12,075 bases of DNA from Pseudomonadota bacterium. Lineage in GTDB: Bacteria > Pseudomonadota > Alphaproteobacteria > Rhizobiales > Hyphomicrobiaceae. The position numbers and the translations under genes are program-made. Each line of letters begins with the position of its first letter. Position 1 is the first letter of the stretch. Shown here piece after piece: positions 1-7,346 of this stretch. A model generated the notes under the pieces. The model was not told the origin of the DNA. It did not search any database and worked only from the letters and a program-made list of their open reading frames with translations. The stretch spans positions 1 through 12,075 of the forward strand of contig JAEVZQ010000359.1 of NCBI GenBank assembly GCA_023392135.1. The letters run 5' to 3'.

Positions 1-57
1 GTTAGAGGGCAGCGCGCGCCCGCGGGCCGGCTGCCTCAACCACGTGTGCTCGAGATA

Positions 58-86
58 GGCCGCCGGCAGAAGCCCCGCCGGCGGCC
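58..86 (-). terminator. GC-rich hairpin downstream of rpsR
   Basis: A perfect 10-bp inverted repeat, GGCCGCCGGC at 58-67 and GCCGGCGGCC at 77-86, encloses a 9-nt loop. It lies 12 nt past the rpsR stop codon. No T-run follows it on the minus strand, so it is not a classical intrinsic terminator. It could be a factor-assisted terminator, an attenuator before the next gene, or an mRNA 3'-end stabiliser. Positions 1-57 hold no convincing start codon or gene. In related genomes a DUF2232 membrane protein gene and/or rplI often follows rpsR, but none is visible here. Confidence 0.5.
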
Positions 87-98
87 AACTCTCACGGA

Positions 99-350
99 TT
101 ACTTCAGAATGTAAGGCAACAGTCCGAGAAAGCGCGCGCGCTTGATGGCGCGGGCCAGCTCGCGCTGCTTCTTGGCCGAAACAGCCGTGATGCGGCTCGG
201 CACGATCTTGCCGCGCTCGGAAATGTAGCGCCCGAGCAGGCGCACGTCCTTGTAGTCGATCTTTGGCGCGTTCTGCCCGGAAAACGGGCAGGTTTTGCGA
301 CGGCGATGGAAGGGCCGACGGGGGCCGCCGGCAGCAGATACGTCAGCCAT
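99..350 (-). CDS. rpsR: 30S ribosomal protein bS18
   Basis: This encodes bS18, an 83-residue component of the small-subunit platform that binds 16S rRNA as a heterodimer with bS6. The protein is complete and of normal family length. It has a basic N-terminus rich in Arg and Pro, then the conserved core: a CPFSG segment near residues 21-25, [10 protein letters not shown] at about 30-39, and the closing block [20 protein letters not shown] followed by FLGLLPY. The ATG at 350 is preceded by a strong Shine-Dalgarno, GGAGGAG, which lies in the end of rpsF, and only 3 nt separate the rpsF stop from this start. The two genes are therefore almost certainly one transcript and probably translationally coupled, which suits partners made in equal amounts. 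Identification is secure. Confidence 0.98.
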   Translation of the reverse strand: MADVSAAGGPRRPFHRRRKTCPFSGQNAPKIDYKDVRLLGRYISERGKIVPSRITAVSAKKQRELARAIKRARFLGLLPYILK

Positions 351-353
351 GGC

Positions 354-824
354 TTACTCCTCCGATCCGGACTGCTCTGGACGTGGGCCGCGTGGGCCGC
401 CGCCTGGCCTGGAGCGGAACGTGGAGCCGCCCTCGCCGCGCGGACCACCCCGGAAGCCGCCGCGATCGCCGCGCGGACCCCGATCGCCGTCACGCCGGTC
501 CTCGCCCTTGCGCATTTGGACAGAGGGCTCGGTCTCGTGCGTGTCCACGCGCAGCGTCATGAAGCGCAGGACGTCGGTCGACAGGCCCATGCGGCGCTCC
601 ATCTCGGCCACCGCGTCGGGGGAGGCCTCGATGTTCATGAGCGAATAATGCGCCTTTCGGCTCTTCTTGATCTTGTAGGCGAGTGTCTTGAGGCCCCAGT
701 ACTCGGTCTTGCCGACAGTACCGCCGCTGTCCTTGATCACCTGCCCGAATTCATTGACCATCGCCTCGACCTGCTGAGGCGAGACCTCCTGGCGTGCCAG
801 GAAGACATGCTCGTAAAGTGGCAT
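354..824 (-). CDS. rpsF: 30S ribosomal protein bS6
   Basis: This encodes bS6 (156 residues), the partner of bS18 on the 30S platform. The ferredoxin-like RNA-binding core spans about residues 1-95. It shows the usual opening [15 protein letters not shown], the [11 protein letters not shown] strand-helix segment (about 44-54), the HYSLMNIEA strand (59-67) and the LRFMTLRVD strand (86-94). I chose the ATG at 824 because it gives this canonical start and has GAAAGG about 9 nt upstream. The open frame extends 10 codons further (to 854), but that extension lacks a good ribosome site and is not family-like. From about residue 105 the protein carries a long Arg/Gly-rich, probably disordered tail ending in an acidic GSEE. 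Such tails are common on alphaproteobacterial bS6 and contrast with shorter bS6 proteins elsewhere. Confidence 0.97.
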   Translation of the reverse strand: MPLYEHVFLARQEVSPQQVEAMVNEFGQVIKDSGGTVGKTEYWGLKTLAYKIKKSRKAHYSLMNIEASPDAVAEMERRMGLSTDVLRFMTLRVDTHETEPSVQMRKGEDRRDGDRGPRGDRGGFRGGPRGEGGSTFRSRPGGGPRGPRPEQSGSEE

Positions 825-1044
825 GCAGATTTGCCTTTCATCCAAATTGTCCAACCCGGCGCGGAGCCCCTTTCAAGGCCGGTTCAAACCGCGGCATGGC
901 GCGGTACGAAAGGCCCCAAAGACGACCTCGAAGAGCGGAGACACCGGCGACCTGAGGCTTGCGCCCCATCACGCATTTCATCGTTGAATGAAGAAGCGTG
1001 CCCGCCGTTCAGCCTCCAACCGGGATGGCTTTGCGAACGGCCTC

Positions 1045-1073
1045 CTTATACGCAAACCGTTGCAAGCCGCAAG
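1045..1073 (-). promoter_or_regulatory. candidate sigma70-type promoter for rpsF-rpsR
   Basis: On the minus strand a CTTGCG element (1073-1068) is followed after 17 nt by TATAAG (1050-1045), a five-of-six match to TATAAT. The spacing and the CTTG-type -35 fit alphaproteobacterial housekeeping promoters. Transcription would begin near 1038, giving rpsF an untranslated leader of about 210 nt. The promoter was read by eye and has no experimental support. Confidence 0.45.
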
Positions 1074-1092
1074 TCTTTTACAGCCCGATCGC

Positions 1093-1121
1093 TTGACAGC
1101 GCCATCCGAGCCATGCCTAAA
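1093..1121 (+). promoter_or_regulatory. candidate sigma70-type promoter for fabD
   Basis: A perfect TTGACA (1093-1098, in the context CTTGACA) is followed after 17 nt by CCTAAA (1116-1121), a weak three-of-six -10 match. It sits about 60 nt upstream of the fabD start and in the right orientation. It would drive fabD-fabG and possibly read on into acpP-fabF. The -35 is persuasive and the -10 is not. Confidence 0.45.
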
Positions 1122-1181
1122 GCGCTGAGATCGCGGTACGCGGCATAATGACAGCAGCATCGTAAGAGGCGGCAGCGGCAG

Positions 1182-2129
1182 ATGGCGGTTGCATTCGTCT
1201 TCCCGGGCCAGGGCAGCCAGGACGTCGGCATGGGCCGGGAGCTTGCGGAAACCTACAAGGCGGCGCGCGACGTGTTCGACGAGGTCGACGACGCGCTCGG
1301 CGAAACGCTGTCGCGCACCATCTGGGAAGGCCCGAAGAACGTCCTCACCCTCACGCAGAACGCCCAGCCGGCGCTGATGGCCGTTTCCATGGCGGTCGTG
1401 CGCGTGCTGGAGCAGGAGAAAGGCTTCAAGCTCGCCGACCGGGTCAGCTACGTTGCCGGGCACTCCCTCGGGGAATACTCGGCCCTGGCCGCAGCCGGGG
1501 CACTGTCGGTGCGCGATGCCGCAAAGCTGCTCCGCGCCCGCGGGACAGCGATGCAGCAGGCCGTCCCGGTCGGGCAGGGGGCCATGGCGGCATTGCTGGG
1601 CGTCGGCCTCGATGTTGCCGAGAAGGTCGCCGAGGAGGCGGCCCAGGGTGATGTCTGCCAGATTGCCAATGACAACGAGCCGACGCAGGTCGTGCTCTCC
1701 GGGCACAAGTCGGCCATCGACCGCGTGGCGGAGATCGGCCGCAAGCACGGTGTGCGCCGGGCGCTGCCGTTGCCGGTGAGCGCGCCCTTCCATTGCTCCC
1801 TGATGCAGCCTGCTGCAGACGTCATGGCCGAGGAGCTGTCGAAGGTGGAGGTGCGCCGGCCCGTGGTGCCAGTCGTTGCCAACGTGCTCGCCGAGCCGAT
1901 CAGCGATCCGGAGGAGATCAAGAAGTGCCTCGTCCAGCAGGTGACCGGAACGGTGCGCTGGCGCGAGTGTGTGCAAAAGATGGGTGCGCTCGGCGTCACC
2001 GACTTCTATGAGATCGGCGCGGGCAAGGTGCTCACAGGGCTGGTGAAGCGCATCATCAAGGATGCCAATGCAATGTCGGTCGGCGCGCCGGCGGATGTGG
2101 ATGCTGCGCTCGCGGCACTCGGGAGATAA
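1182..2129 (+). CDS. fabD: malonyl-CoA:ACP transacylase
   Basis: FabD moves malonyl groups from CoA to acyl carrier protein in the cytoplasm, supplying the extender unit for fatty-acid elongation. The 315-residue length is normal. The N-terminal VFPGQGSQ loop (6-13) is intact. The nucleophile elbow GHSLGE puts the catalytic Ser at 95, Arg120 lies in the LLRARG segment, and His204 lies in APFHCSLM. Gln253 sits in LVQQVTGTVRW. These match Ser92, Arg117, His201 and Gln250 of the E. coli enzyme with a constant offset of 3. The ATG at 1182 directly precedes the conserved FVFPGQGSQ strand and has only a weak AGAGGC-type ribosome site. It is the first gene of a plus-strand lipid gene run and ends 5 nt before fabG. 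Confidence 0.97.
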   Translation: MAVAFVFPGQGSQDVGMGRELAETYKAARDVFDEVDDALGETLSRTIWEGPKNVLTLTQNAQPALMAVSMAVVRVLEQEKGFKLADRVSYVAGHSLGEYSALAAAGALSVRDAAKLLRARGTAMQQAVPVGQGAMAALLGVGLDVAEKVAEEAAQGDVCQIANDNEPTQVVLSGHKSAIDRVAEIGRKHGVRRALPLPVSAPFHCSLMQPAADVMAEELSKVEVRRPVVPVVANVLAEPISDPEEIKKCLVQQVTGTVRWRECVQKMGALGVTDFYEIGAGKVLTGLVKRIIKDANAMSVGAPADVDAALAALGR

Positions 2130-2134
2130 AGAGC

Positions 2135-2872
2135 ATGTTCAGTCTGGCTGGTAGGGGTGCGCTCGTTACCGGCGCGACGGGTGGCATTGGCAATGCGATC
2201 GCGCGCACGCTGCACGCTGCGGGTGCCGCAGTTGCGATCTCGGGCACCAAGGTAGACCGGCTGGAGACGCTCGCCGGCGAGCTGAAAGAGCGGGTGCATG
2301 TCGTCCCCTGCGACCTCGGCGACCGCGCTGCAGTTCAGAAACTGGCGGGTGAGGCCGAGGCGAAGCTCGGCACGCTCGATATCCTGGTCAACAATGCCGG
2401 CATGACGAAGGACAACCTTTTCATGCGCATGAAGGATGACGAGTGGGACCAGGTCATTGCCGTCGACCTGACATCCGCCTTCATGCTGAGCCGCGCGGCG
2501 GTGCGCAACATGATGCGCCGCCAGTGGGGCCGCATCGTCAACATCACGTCGATCTCCGGCATTATCGGCAACCCGGGTCAGGGCAATTATGCCGCGGCCA
2601 AGGCCGGCATGATCGGCATGACCAAGTCGCTCGCCCGTGAGGTTGCCTCCCGGGGCGTCACCGCCAACTGCATCGCGCCCGGGTTCATCAAGACCGCCAT
2701 GACCGATGCGCTCAACGAGAAGCAGGTGGAGGCGATTGCGCAGCATATCCCGGCGCAGACCTTCGGCGTCCCTGAGGACATTGCCGCTGCTGCCCTCTAT
2801 CTCGCCAGCGAGGAGGCCCGCTACATGACCGGGCAGACGCTGCACGTGAATGGCGGCATGGTGATGGTCTGA
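2135..2872 (+). CDS. fabG: 3-oxoacyl-ACP reductase
   Basis: FabG is the NADPH-dependent ketoreductase of type II fatty-acid synthesis, reducing 3-oxoacyl-ACP to 3-hydroxyacyl-ACP. The 245-residue protein is a complete classical short-chain dehydrogenase/reductase. The Rossmann nucleotide motif TGATGGIG is at 12-19 and the NNAG motif at 86-89. The catalytic Ser139 lies in NITSISG, and the YxxxK pair is Tyr152 and Lys156. The APGFIKTAMT block (181-190) and the C-terminal GQTLHVNGGMVMV are typical of true FabG rather than of other family members. The start has GGGAG supplied by the end of fabD, with a 5-nt intergenic gap, so fabD and fabG are co-transcribed and probably coupled. The position between fabD and acpP supports the specific assignment. 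Confidence 0.96.
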   Translation: MFSLAGRGALVTGATGGIGNAIARTLHAAGAAVAISGTKVDRLETLAGELKERVHVVPCDLGDRAAVQKLAGEAEAKLGTLDILVNNAGMTKDNLFMRMKDDEWDQVIAVDLTSAFMLSRAAVRNMMRRQWGRIVNITSISGIIGNPGQGNYAAAKAGMIGMTKSLAREVASRGVTANCIAPGFIKTAMTDALNEKQVEAIAQHIPAQTFGVPEDIAAAALYLASEEARYMTGQTLHVNGGMVMV

Positions 2873-2884
2873 CCGAAAAATCCA

Positions 2885-2914
2885 TTGCGCTACAAGGAAT
2901 TAGCGCCATATCTG
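2885..2914 (+). promoter_or_regulatory. candidate acpP promoter with embedded palindrome
   Basis: TTGCGC (2885-2890) and TATCTG (2909-2914; or ATATCT at 2908-2913) are spaced by 18 or 17 nt and form a plausible promoter just after fabG. A perfect dyad, GCGCTA-N8-TAGCGC (2887-2906), overlaps the -35 and fills most of the spacer, which is a classic operator position. The 275 nt between fabG and acpP, long for this operon, support separate transcription of acpP. No regulator can be named from the sequence. Confidence 0.35.
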
Positions 2915-3147
2915 AAGCGCGCGACCCAGGGACGATTGCGATGCTGGTAAACGCTGGGGAAGTGTGTTAGGAGCGCCTGCTTTCGTAATGAGTACTTGGG
3001 GAAAAGCTGCCGAGTTCAGGCGTTTTCGATTACATCGGACCATGACTCTGGTAGCCCGCTCGGAGACTCCATTCCGGCCCGCGTTCTTGGGATCGGAGCG
3101 ATCAACAGACAACTCATGTGACAACTGACGATACGAGGGAAACAGCT

Positions 3148-3390
3148 ATGAGCGATGTTGCCGAGCGCGTGAAGAAGATCGTGGTCGAGCATCTCGGCGT
3201 GGAAGCTGAGAAGGTGACGGAGAACGCCTCCTTCATCGATGACCTGGGCGCCGACAGCCTCGATACGGTCGAGCTGGTGATGGCGTTCGAGGAAGAGTTC
3301 GGCTGCGAGATTCCCGATGATGCAGCCGAGCACATTCTCACCGTTGGCGACGCGGTGAAGTTCCTCGAGAAGAACGCGAACGCGGCGTAA
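3148..3390 (+). CDS. acpP: acyl carrier protein
   Basis: AcpP is the small acidic carrier that holds growing acyl chains as thioesters on a 4'-phosphopantetheine arm. The 80-residue protein shows the four-helix ACP fold. The arm attaches at Ser37 (Met counted) in the [15 protein letters not shown] motif. Helix II and III residues follow, with [14 protein letters not shown] and the closing [12 protein letters not shown] chose the ATG at 3148: it yields the conserved [12 protein letters not shown] start and has GAGGG about 10 nt upstream. An in-frame GTG at 3118 would add 10 unrelated residues and has no ribosome site. The gene has its own promoter candidate upstream and paired inverted repeats just after its stop. 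Both fit the need for far more AcpP than of the enzymes around it. Confidence 0.97.
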   Translation: MSDVAERVKKIVVEHLGVEAEKVTENASFIDDLGADSLDTVELVMAFEEEFGCEIPDDAAEHILTVGDAVKFLEKNANAA

Positions 3391-3392
3391 AT

Positions 3393-3420
3393 CGGCAGTG
3401 GTGCTGCCGCCAGTCGGCAG
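3393..3420 (+). promoter_or_regulatory. two mutually exclusive hairpins after acpP
   Basis: Three 6-nt blocks are evenly spaced: CGGCAG (3393-3398), CTGCCG (3404-3409) and CGGCAG (3415-3420). The middle block can pair with either neighbour, each time with a 6-bp stem and a 5-nt loop. The first block begins 2 nt after the acpP stop. No T-run follows. The element may mark an mRNA 3' end or processing site that lowers fabF relative to acpP, or it may be a chance arrangement in GC-rich DNA. Confidence 0.4.
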
Positions 3421-3486
3421 GCTGCTCCCAGGAACGCGAGGCGGTGTCGACGGTCCCTGCCGGGCGCCGCCGGAGAAGGACTTTGC

Positions 3487-4752
3487 ATGCGACGGGTCGT
3501 TATCACGGGGTTGGGTCTCGTTACGCCACTCGCCAGCGGCGTCGAGGCAACATGGTCGAGGCTGCTTGCCGGGCGCAGTGGTGCGCGCCGCGTCGAGGAG
3601 TTCGAGGTATCGGACCTGTCGTGCCAGATCGCATGCTTCATACCGCGCGGTGACGGCACTGACGGCACGTTCAATCCGAACGAATGGATGGAGCCCAAGG
3701 AGCAGCGCAAGGTCGACGATTTCATCATCTATGCCGTCGCTGCGGCCGACCAGGCGCTGGCGGACTCGGGCTTCGAGGCAAGGACCACCGAGCAGCAGGA
3801 GCGCACCGGCGTGCTCATCGGCTCCGGCATCGGCGGGCTGCAGGGCATCGCCGAGACATCGATTCTGCTCAAGGAGAAGGGCCCCCGCAGGGTCAGCCCG
3901 TTCTTCATTCCCGGGCGGCTGATCAACCTTGCCTCCGGGCACGTATCTATCAAGCACCAGCTCAAGGGCCCCAATCACGCCGTTGTGACCGCCTGCTCGA
4001 CGGGTGCACACGCCATCGGCGATGCCGCGCGTCTGATTGCCCTCGGGGATGCCGACGTGATGGTGGCAGGGGGCGCCGAAAGCCCGATCTGCCGCATCGC
4101 AATCGCCGGCTTCGCCGCCTGCCGGGCCCTGTCGACCAACTTCAATGACGAGCCGACCCGGGCCTCCCGCCCCTACGACAGAGATCGCGACGGCTTCGTG
4201 ATGGGTGAGGGTGCCGGTGCCGTCATCCTGGAAGAGCTGGAGCATGCAAAGGCGCGCGGTGCGCGGATTTACGCCGAGGTCATCGGTTACGGGCTTTCGG
4301 GCGATGCCTACCACATCACCGCACCCGCCGAGGACGGCGACGGCGCGTACCGCTGCATGAAGGCGGCCATTGCGCGCGCCAGCGTCGATCCGAGCGACAT
4401 CGACTATGTCAACGCCCACGGAACCTCGACGCCGATGGGCGACGAGATCGAGTTGGGCGCGGTCGAGCGGCTGTTCGGCAATGCGGCCGCCAAGCTTTCG
4501 ATGTCGTCGACGAAATCCGCCATTGGACATCTTCTCGGCGCAGCAGGCGCGGTCGAGGCCATCTTCAGCGTGCTTGCGATTCGCGACAACGTGGTGCCAC
4601 CGACGCTCAATCTCGATAATCCGTCCGTCGAGACCGCAATCGATCTCGTCCCGCACACGGCCAAGGAGAAGCAGGTCGATATCGTGCTCTCGAACTCGTT
4701 CGGCTTCGGCGGAACGAACGCCTCGCTCATTCTGCGCCGGTTCGAGAGCTGA
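3487..4752 (+). CDS. fabF: beta-ketoacyl-ACP synthase II
   Basis: FabF condenses malonyl-ACP with acyl-ACP in each elongation round and, in the KASII class, extends unsaturated C16 to C18. The 421-residue protein has the thiolase fold of KAS I/II enzymes. The nucleophile is Cys170 in VTACSTG, and the decarboxylation histidines are His311 (NAHGTSTPMGD) and His348 (SAIGHLLGAAG). Lys343 and the gatekeeper loop GFGGTN (406-411) are also present. Length and the Cys-His-His pattern separate it from FabH. The ATG at 3487 is preceded by a GAGAAGGA ribosome site and opens with the canonical MRRVVITGLGLVTPL. It lies 96 nt after acpP, the usual acpP-fabF arrangement. FabB is the main alternative name, but position next to acpP and length favour FabF. 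Confidence 0.96.
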   Translation: MRRVVITGLGLVTPLASGVEATWSRLLAGRSGARRVEEFEVSDLSCQIACFIPRGDGTDGTFNPNEWMEPKEQRKVDDFIIYAVAAADQALADSGFEARTTEQQERTGVLIGSGIGGLQGIAETSILLKEKGPRRVSPFFIPGRLINLASGHVSIKHQLKGPNHAVVTACSTGAHAIGDAARLIALGDADVMVAGGAESPICRIAIAGFAACRALSTNFNDEPTRASRPYDRDRDGFVMGEGAGAVILEELEHAKARGARIYAEVIGYGLSGDAYHITAPAEDGDGAYRCMKAAIARASVDPSDIDYVNAHGTSTPMGDEIELGAVERLFGNAAAKLSMSSTKSAIGHLLGAAGAVEAIFSVLAIRDNVVPPTLNLDNPSVETAIDLVPHTAKEKQVDIVLSNSFGFGGTNASLILRRFES

Positions 4753-4948
4753 GACAGCTCGTCTCTCCGGAGTGGGACCGCTGCAACACATCGAAAGGGG
4801 TTGCATACCGGTGCCCGCTCTTGCCACATTCCGTGGTCAACCTGCCGCCTCTGGCTGGTGACGCGACGCGTTCACCAGTGAGCAATTGCGTCTGACGTTG
4901 GAATAAGCCTTTCGTCACCGCAATGGTCGGTGGAGGGGTAAGGAGCTG

Positions 4949-6262
4949 ATGCTGAACGTTCGGACTGGCAGGGGCGGACAAACTCGGCCTCCGGGCGTCA
5001 TGCCGCGCAGTCCGGCTGAAGCCCTCGAGCCAACCCGTGCACCCTCCAGGCCGAAGGGTTCCCGGACGCGCCGTGAGGTGAAAAGGTTGGGCCCGACACT
5101 TCGCTTCATCAATGCCTTCCTGACGTTCAGCTTCCTGGCGCTGGCCGTCACTGCGGGTGGCATGTTCTGGGTAAACTCCGAGCTCGACAAGGCCGGCCCG
5201 CTCCAGGAGACGCGGCCCCTGGTCATTCGCAGAGGCGAGGGCTCCCGCGACATCGCGCGGCGTCTGCAGCGCGAAGGCATCATCTCCAGCGAGCACGTCT
5301 TCGTTGCTTACTACCTCGCGCGGCAGGTGTCCGGCTGGTTCGGCGGCAAGCCCCTCCAGCTGAAGGCCGGAAACTATGAGCTGAAGCCGGCGATCAGCAT
5401 GCGAGAGGTCGCGGATCTCATCGGCGAGGGCAAGGTGGTGCTGCTCCGGCTGACCATCCCGGAAGGCCTGACAAGCCACCAGGTCGTCGAACGGATCCGG
5501 GCTGACCAGAGCCTGACCGGCGAAATCAGCATCGTTCCCGAGGAGGGCGCGCTGCTCCCCGACACCTATCTCGTACCCCGCGGCACCACGCGGCAGGCTG
5601 TCCTCGACATGATGCAGGTCGAGCGGGAGAAATTCCTGCAGGCCGCCTGGGAACAGCGTCAGCCGGACCTGCCGCTGGACGACATCGACGAAGCGGTGGT
5701 CCTCGCCTCCATCGTGCAGCGGGAGACCGGGCGCAACGACAAGTTCGCGGACATTGCGTCGGTTTTCATCAATCGCCTGCGCAAAAAGATGCCGCTGCAA
5801 TCTGATCCGACCATTCTCTATGGTCTGGATGGCGGGCAAGTGGACTGGGGCCGCCCGATCTATCGTACCGAGATCCAGCGAAAGACCAGCCACAACACCT
5901 ATCAGATCAATGGTCTGCCACCCACGCCGATCTGCAACCCGAGCCGCGAGGCACTCCGCGCCGTGCTCAACCCCTCGCGCACGAACTATCTCTATTTCGT
6001 CGCGAGCGGCACCGGTTCCAGCGTGTTCTCGGAGTCGCTGGACGAGCACAACCGCGCCGTCGCCAAGTGGCGCAAGATCGAGCAGGAAATTCGCGCCAAG
6101 GAGGCCGAGGCTGCCAAGGAAGCTGCCGCTAAAGATCAGTTGACGACCGCGGGCAGTGCTCCGGCGGCCAGTGCGCCGACCCTCGCCAACCCGGCGTCGG
6201 CCACTGCGGGCGCTGGAAACGAAGCCCAGCCCCCGCTGCCTCAGCGCAAGCCGCGGCAGTAA
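4949..6262 (+). CDS. mltG: endolytic murein transglycosylase
   Basis: MltG (YceG-like family) cuts nascent peptidoglycan strands inside the chain at the inner membrane and so sets glycan length. The 437-residue protein has a basic cytoplasmic N-terminus of about 50 residues and one transmembrane helix at about 53-75. A LysM-like region follows (RPLVIRRGEGSRDIARRL). The catalytic domain shows IPEG (170-173), LLPDTY (202-207) and ASIVQRETGR, in which Glu259 corresponds to the catalytic Glu218 of E. coli MltG. It also shows QSDPTILYG, HNTYQINGLPPTPICNPS and the closing FSESLDEHN. After about residue 375 there is a charged, Lys/Glu/Ala-rich helix and then an Ala/Pro-rich low-complexity tail beyond the usual domain end. 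The ATG at 4949 has AAGGAG at good spacing. The fabF-mltG neighbourhood is conserved in alphaproteobacteria. Confidence 0.95.
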   Translation: MLNVRTGRGGQTRPPGVMPRSPAEALEPTRAPSRPKGSRTRREVKRLGPTLRFINAFLTFSFLALAVTAGGMFWVNSELDKAGPLQETRPLVIRRGEGSRDIARRLQREGIISSEHVFVAYYLARQVSGWFGGKPLQLKAGNYELKPAISMREVADLIGEGKVVLLRLTIPEGLTSHQVVERIRADQSLTGEISIVPEEGALLPDTYLVPRGTTRQAVLDMMQVEREKFLQAAWEQRQPDLPLDDIDEAVVLASIVQRETGRNDKFADIASVFINRLRKKMPLQSDPTILYGLDGGQVDWGRPIYRTEIQRKTSHNTYQINGLPPTPICNPSREALRAVLNPSRTNYLYFVASGTGSSVFSESLDEHNRAVAKWRKIEQEIRAKEAEAAKEAAAKDQLTTAGSAPAASAPTLANPASATAGAGNEAQPPLPQRKPRQ

Positions 6263-6337
6263 GCGAGACGACCGACGCGATTGCGCGATCATTATCCTGG
6301 GCCTGTATGTGACCCGCGGCCCCGTGCACGGTTGTTT

Positions 6338-6354
6338 GCGGCCCGGCCGGCCGC
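6338..6354 (+). terminator. weak GC hairpin after mltG
   Basis: GCGGCC (6338-6343) and GGCCGC (6349-6354) pair around a 5-nt loop in the 196-nt gap between mltG and the yicC gene. No T-run follows, and GC-rich DNA yields such stems by chance. It may reduce read-through or mark an mRNA end. The gap holds nothing else I can support. Confidence 0.25.
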
Positions 6355-6458
6355 TAGTGTGATGACAGAGAAGTTCGTCCATCGACCTCTCGATCTCCTG
6401 CCGATCCTGACAGTTCCCTTTCATGGCCGCGTTGCCGGCCCAAGCTCGTGGTATGCGG

Positions 6459-7346
6459 ATGACACTAAAGAGCATGACCGGCTTCGGCCGCGCGGACGGC
6501 GCTGTCGGTCACCTGCGTTGGCACTGGGAGGTGCGCAGCGTCAACAGCCGTGGGCTCGACATGCGGCTTAAGCTGCCTGCCGGGTTCGAGGCGCTGGAAC
6601 CGCGCGTCCGCGAAGCCGTCGGACGGCGCCTCAAGCGCGGCAACGTTGCGATTGCCCTCACGGTGAAGCGCGAGGAGGCGGTTTCCCAGATTCGCCTCAA
6701 TCATGACCTGCTGCAGCAGGTCCTGACAGCGGCGGAACGCGTCCGCGTGGCCATTGGCGGCGGGCAGGTATCAGTCGATAGTCTGCTCGGTGTGAAGGGT
6801 GTGCTGGAGGTCGTCGAGGCCGCGGAAACCGACGAGGAAGCCGAGACCCGCGCCCTGGCCATGCTGGCAAGCCTCGAGGATGCGCTCCAGGGGCTGGAGG
6901 AGGCCCGCGCTTCAGAAGGGGCACGGCTTCGCGAGGTGTTGCTCGACCTGATCCTTTCGATCGAGCGCTCCGTCGAGGAAATCGCCGCTTCTCCCGCACG
7001 CACTCCGGAGGCAATCCGGCAGAGGTTGCGCGAGCAGGTGGAGCGGCTGCTCGAAGCAGCATCTTCATTCGACGAGGCACGCCTGCATCAGGAGGCCGTA
7101 CTGCTGGCGACCAAGGCCGACATCGAGGAGGAGCTGCAGCGGCTGCGGGCCCATGTTGCGGGCGCGCGCGAATTGCTCGATACCGAGGAGCCTGTCGGGC
7201 GCAGGCTCGATTTCCTGTCGCAGGAGTTCAACCGCGAGGCCAATACGCTGTGCTCGAAGGCGAACGATGGCCAGATCACCCGCGCAGGCCTGCACCTCAA
7301 GGCGCTGATCGAGCAGATGCGTGAGCAGATTCAAAACATCGAGTGA
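6459..7346 (+). CDS. YicC/YloC family protein (probable endoribonuclease)
   Basis: This 295-residue protein belongs to the YicC/YloC family. The N-terminal domain carries the signature SMTGFGRADG, then WEVRSVNSRGLD and LPAGFEALEPRVREAV. The C-terminal DUF1732 block has GRRLDFLSQEFNREANTL followed by the closing HLKALIEQMREQIQNIE, almost the E. coli YicC ending. The middle is a Glu/Arg-rich helical region, probably coiled coil. Family members have been reported as endoribonucleases and as factors in small-RNA decay; the precise substrate here is unknown. The start is uncertain. ATG at 6459 gives the family-typical N-terminus, but in-frame ATGs at 6453 and 6423 exist and none has a clear ribosome site. 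It overlaps gmk by 4 nt (GTGA), a pairing common in bacteria. Confidence 0.93.
   Translation: MTLKSMTGFGRADGAVGHLRWHWEVRSVNSRGLDMRLKLPAGFEALEPRVREAVGRRLKRGNVAIALTVKREEAVSQIRLNHDLLQQVLTAAERVRVAIGGGQVSVDSLLGVKGVLEVVEAAETDEEAETRALAMLASLEDALQGLEEARASEGARLREVLLDLILSIERSVEEIAASPARTPEAIRQRLREQVERLLEAASSFDEARLHQEAVLLATKADIEEELQRLRAHVAGARELLDTEEPVGRRLDFLSQEFNREANTLCSKANDGQITRAGLHLKALIEQMREQIQNIE

Larger units (their letters stand above)
825..1181. promoter_or_regulatory. divergent rpsF/fabD control region
   Basis: This 357-nt gap separates the divergently transcribed ribosomal and fatty-acid genes. It holds a promoter candidate for each direction (listed separately) and a leader of about 210 nt for rpsF. 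It also contains a small dyad, TTCAT-N6-ATGAA, at 977-992. The shortest rpsF leader structure is AACCGGC pairing with GCCGGGTT with one bulged G (plus-strand 878-884 with 853-860), ending about 30 nt upstream of the rpsF start codon. Only short open frames without ribosome sites occur here, so I see no gene. Confidence 0.6.

Noticed and set aside
988..1128. A 46-codon basic plus-strand small ORF starting MKKRARR in the rpsF/fabD gap
   Set aside because: It has no ribosome site, lies opposite the rpsF promoter candidate and runs over the fabD promoter candidate.
306..1148. A 280-codon plus-strand open frame across rpsF and the control region
   Set aside because: It is antisense to rpsF over half its length and has no family-like sequence.
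978..1976. A 332-codon minus-strand open frame opposite fabD
   Set aside because: Antisense shadow of fabD; composition is typical of reverse-frame translation of GC-rich coding DNA.
2941..2970. A 9-codon leader ORF upstream of acpP
   Set aside because: It shows no amino-acid bias suggesting attenuation, has only a poorly spaced AGGGA, and such short frames are expected by chance.
4746..4766. Short inverted repeats at the fabF stop as a terminator
   Set aside because: Only 5-bp interleaved stems without a T-run; too weak to call.
3016..4827. A 603-codon minus-strand open frame across acpP and fabF
   Set aside because: It is antisense to two firmly identified genes. High GC leaves antisense frames open by default; the product is Arg/Gly/His-rich with no recognisable domain.
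4727..6475. A 582-codon minus-strand open frame opposite mltG
   Set aside because: It mirrors mltG codon structure, has no domain signal, and no ribosome site supports it.
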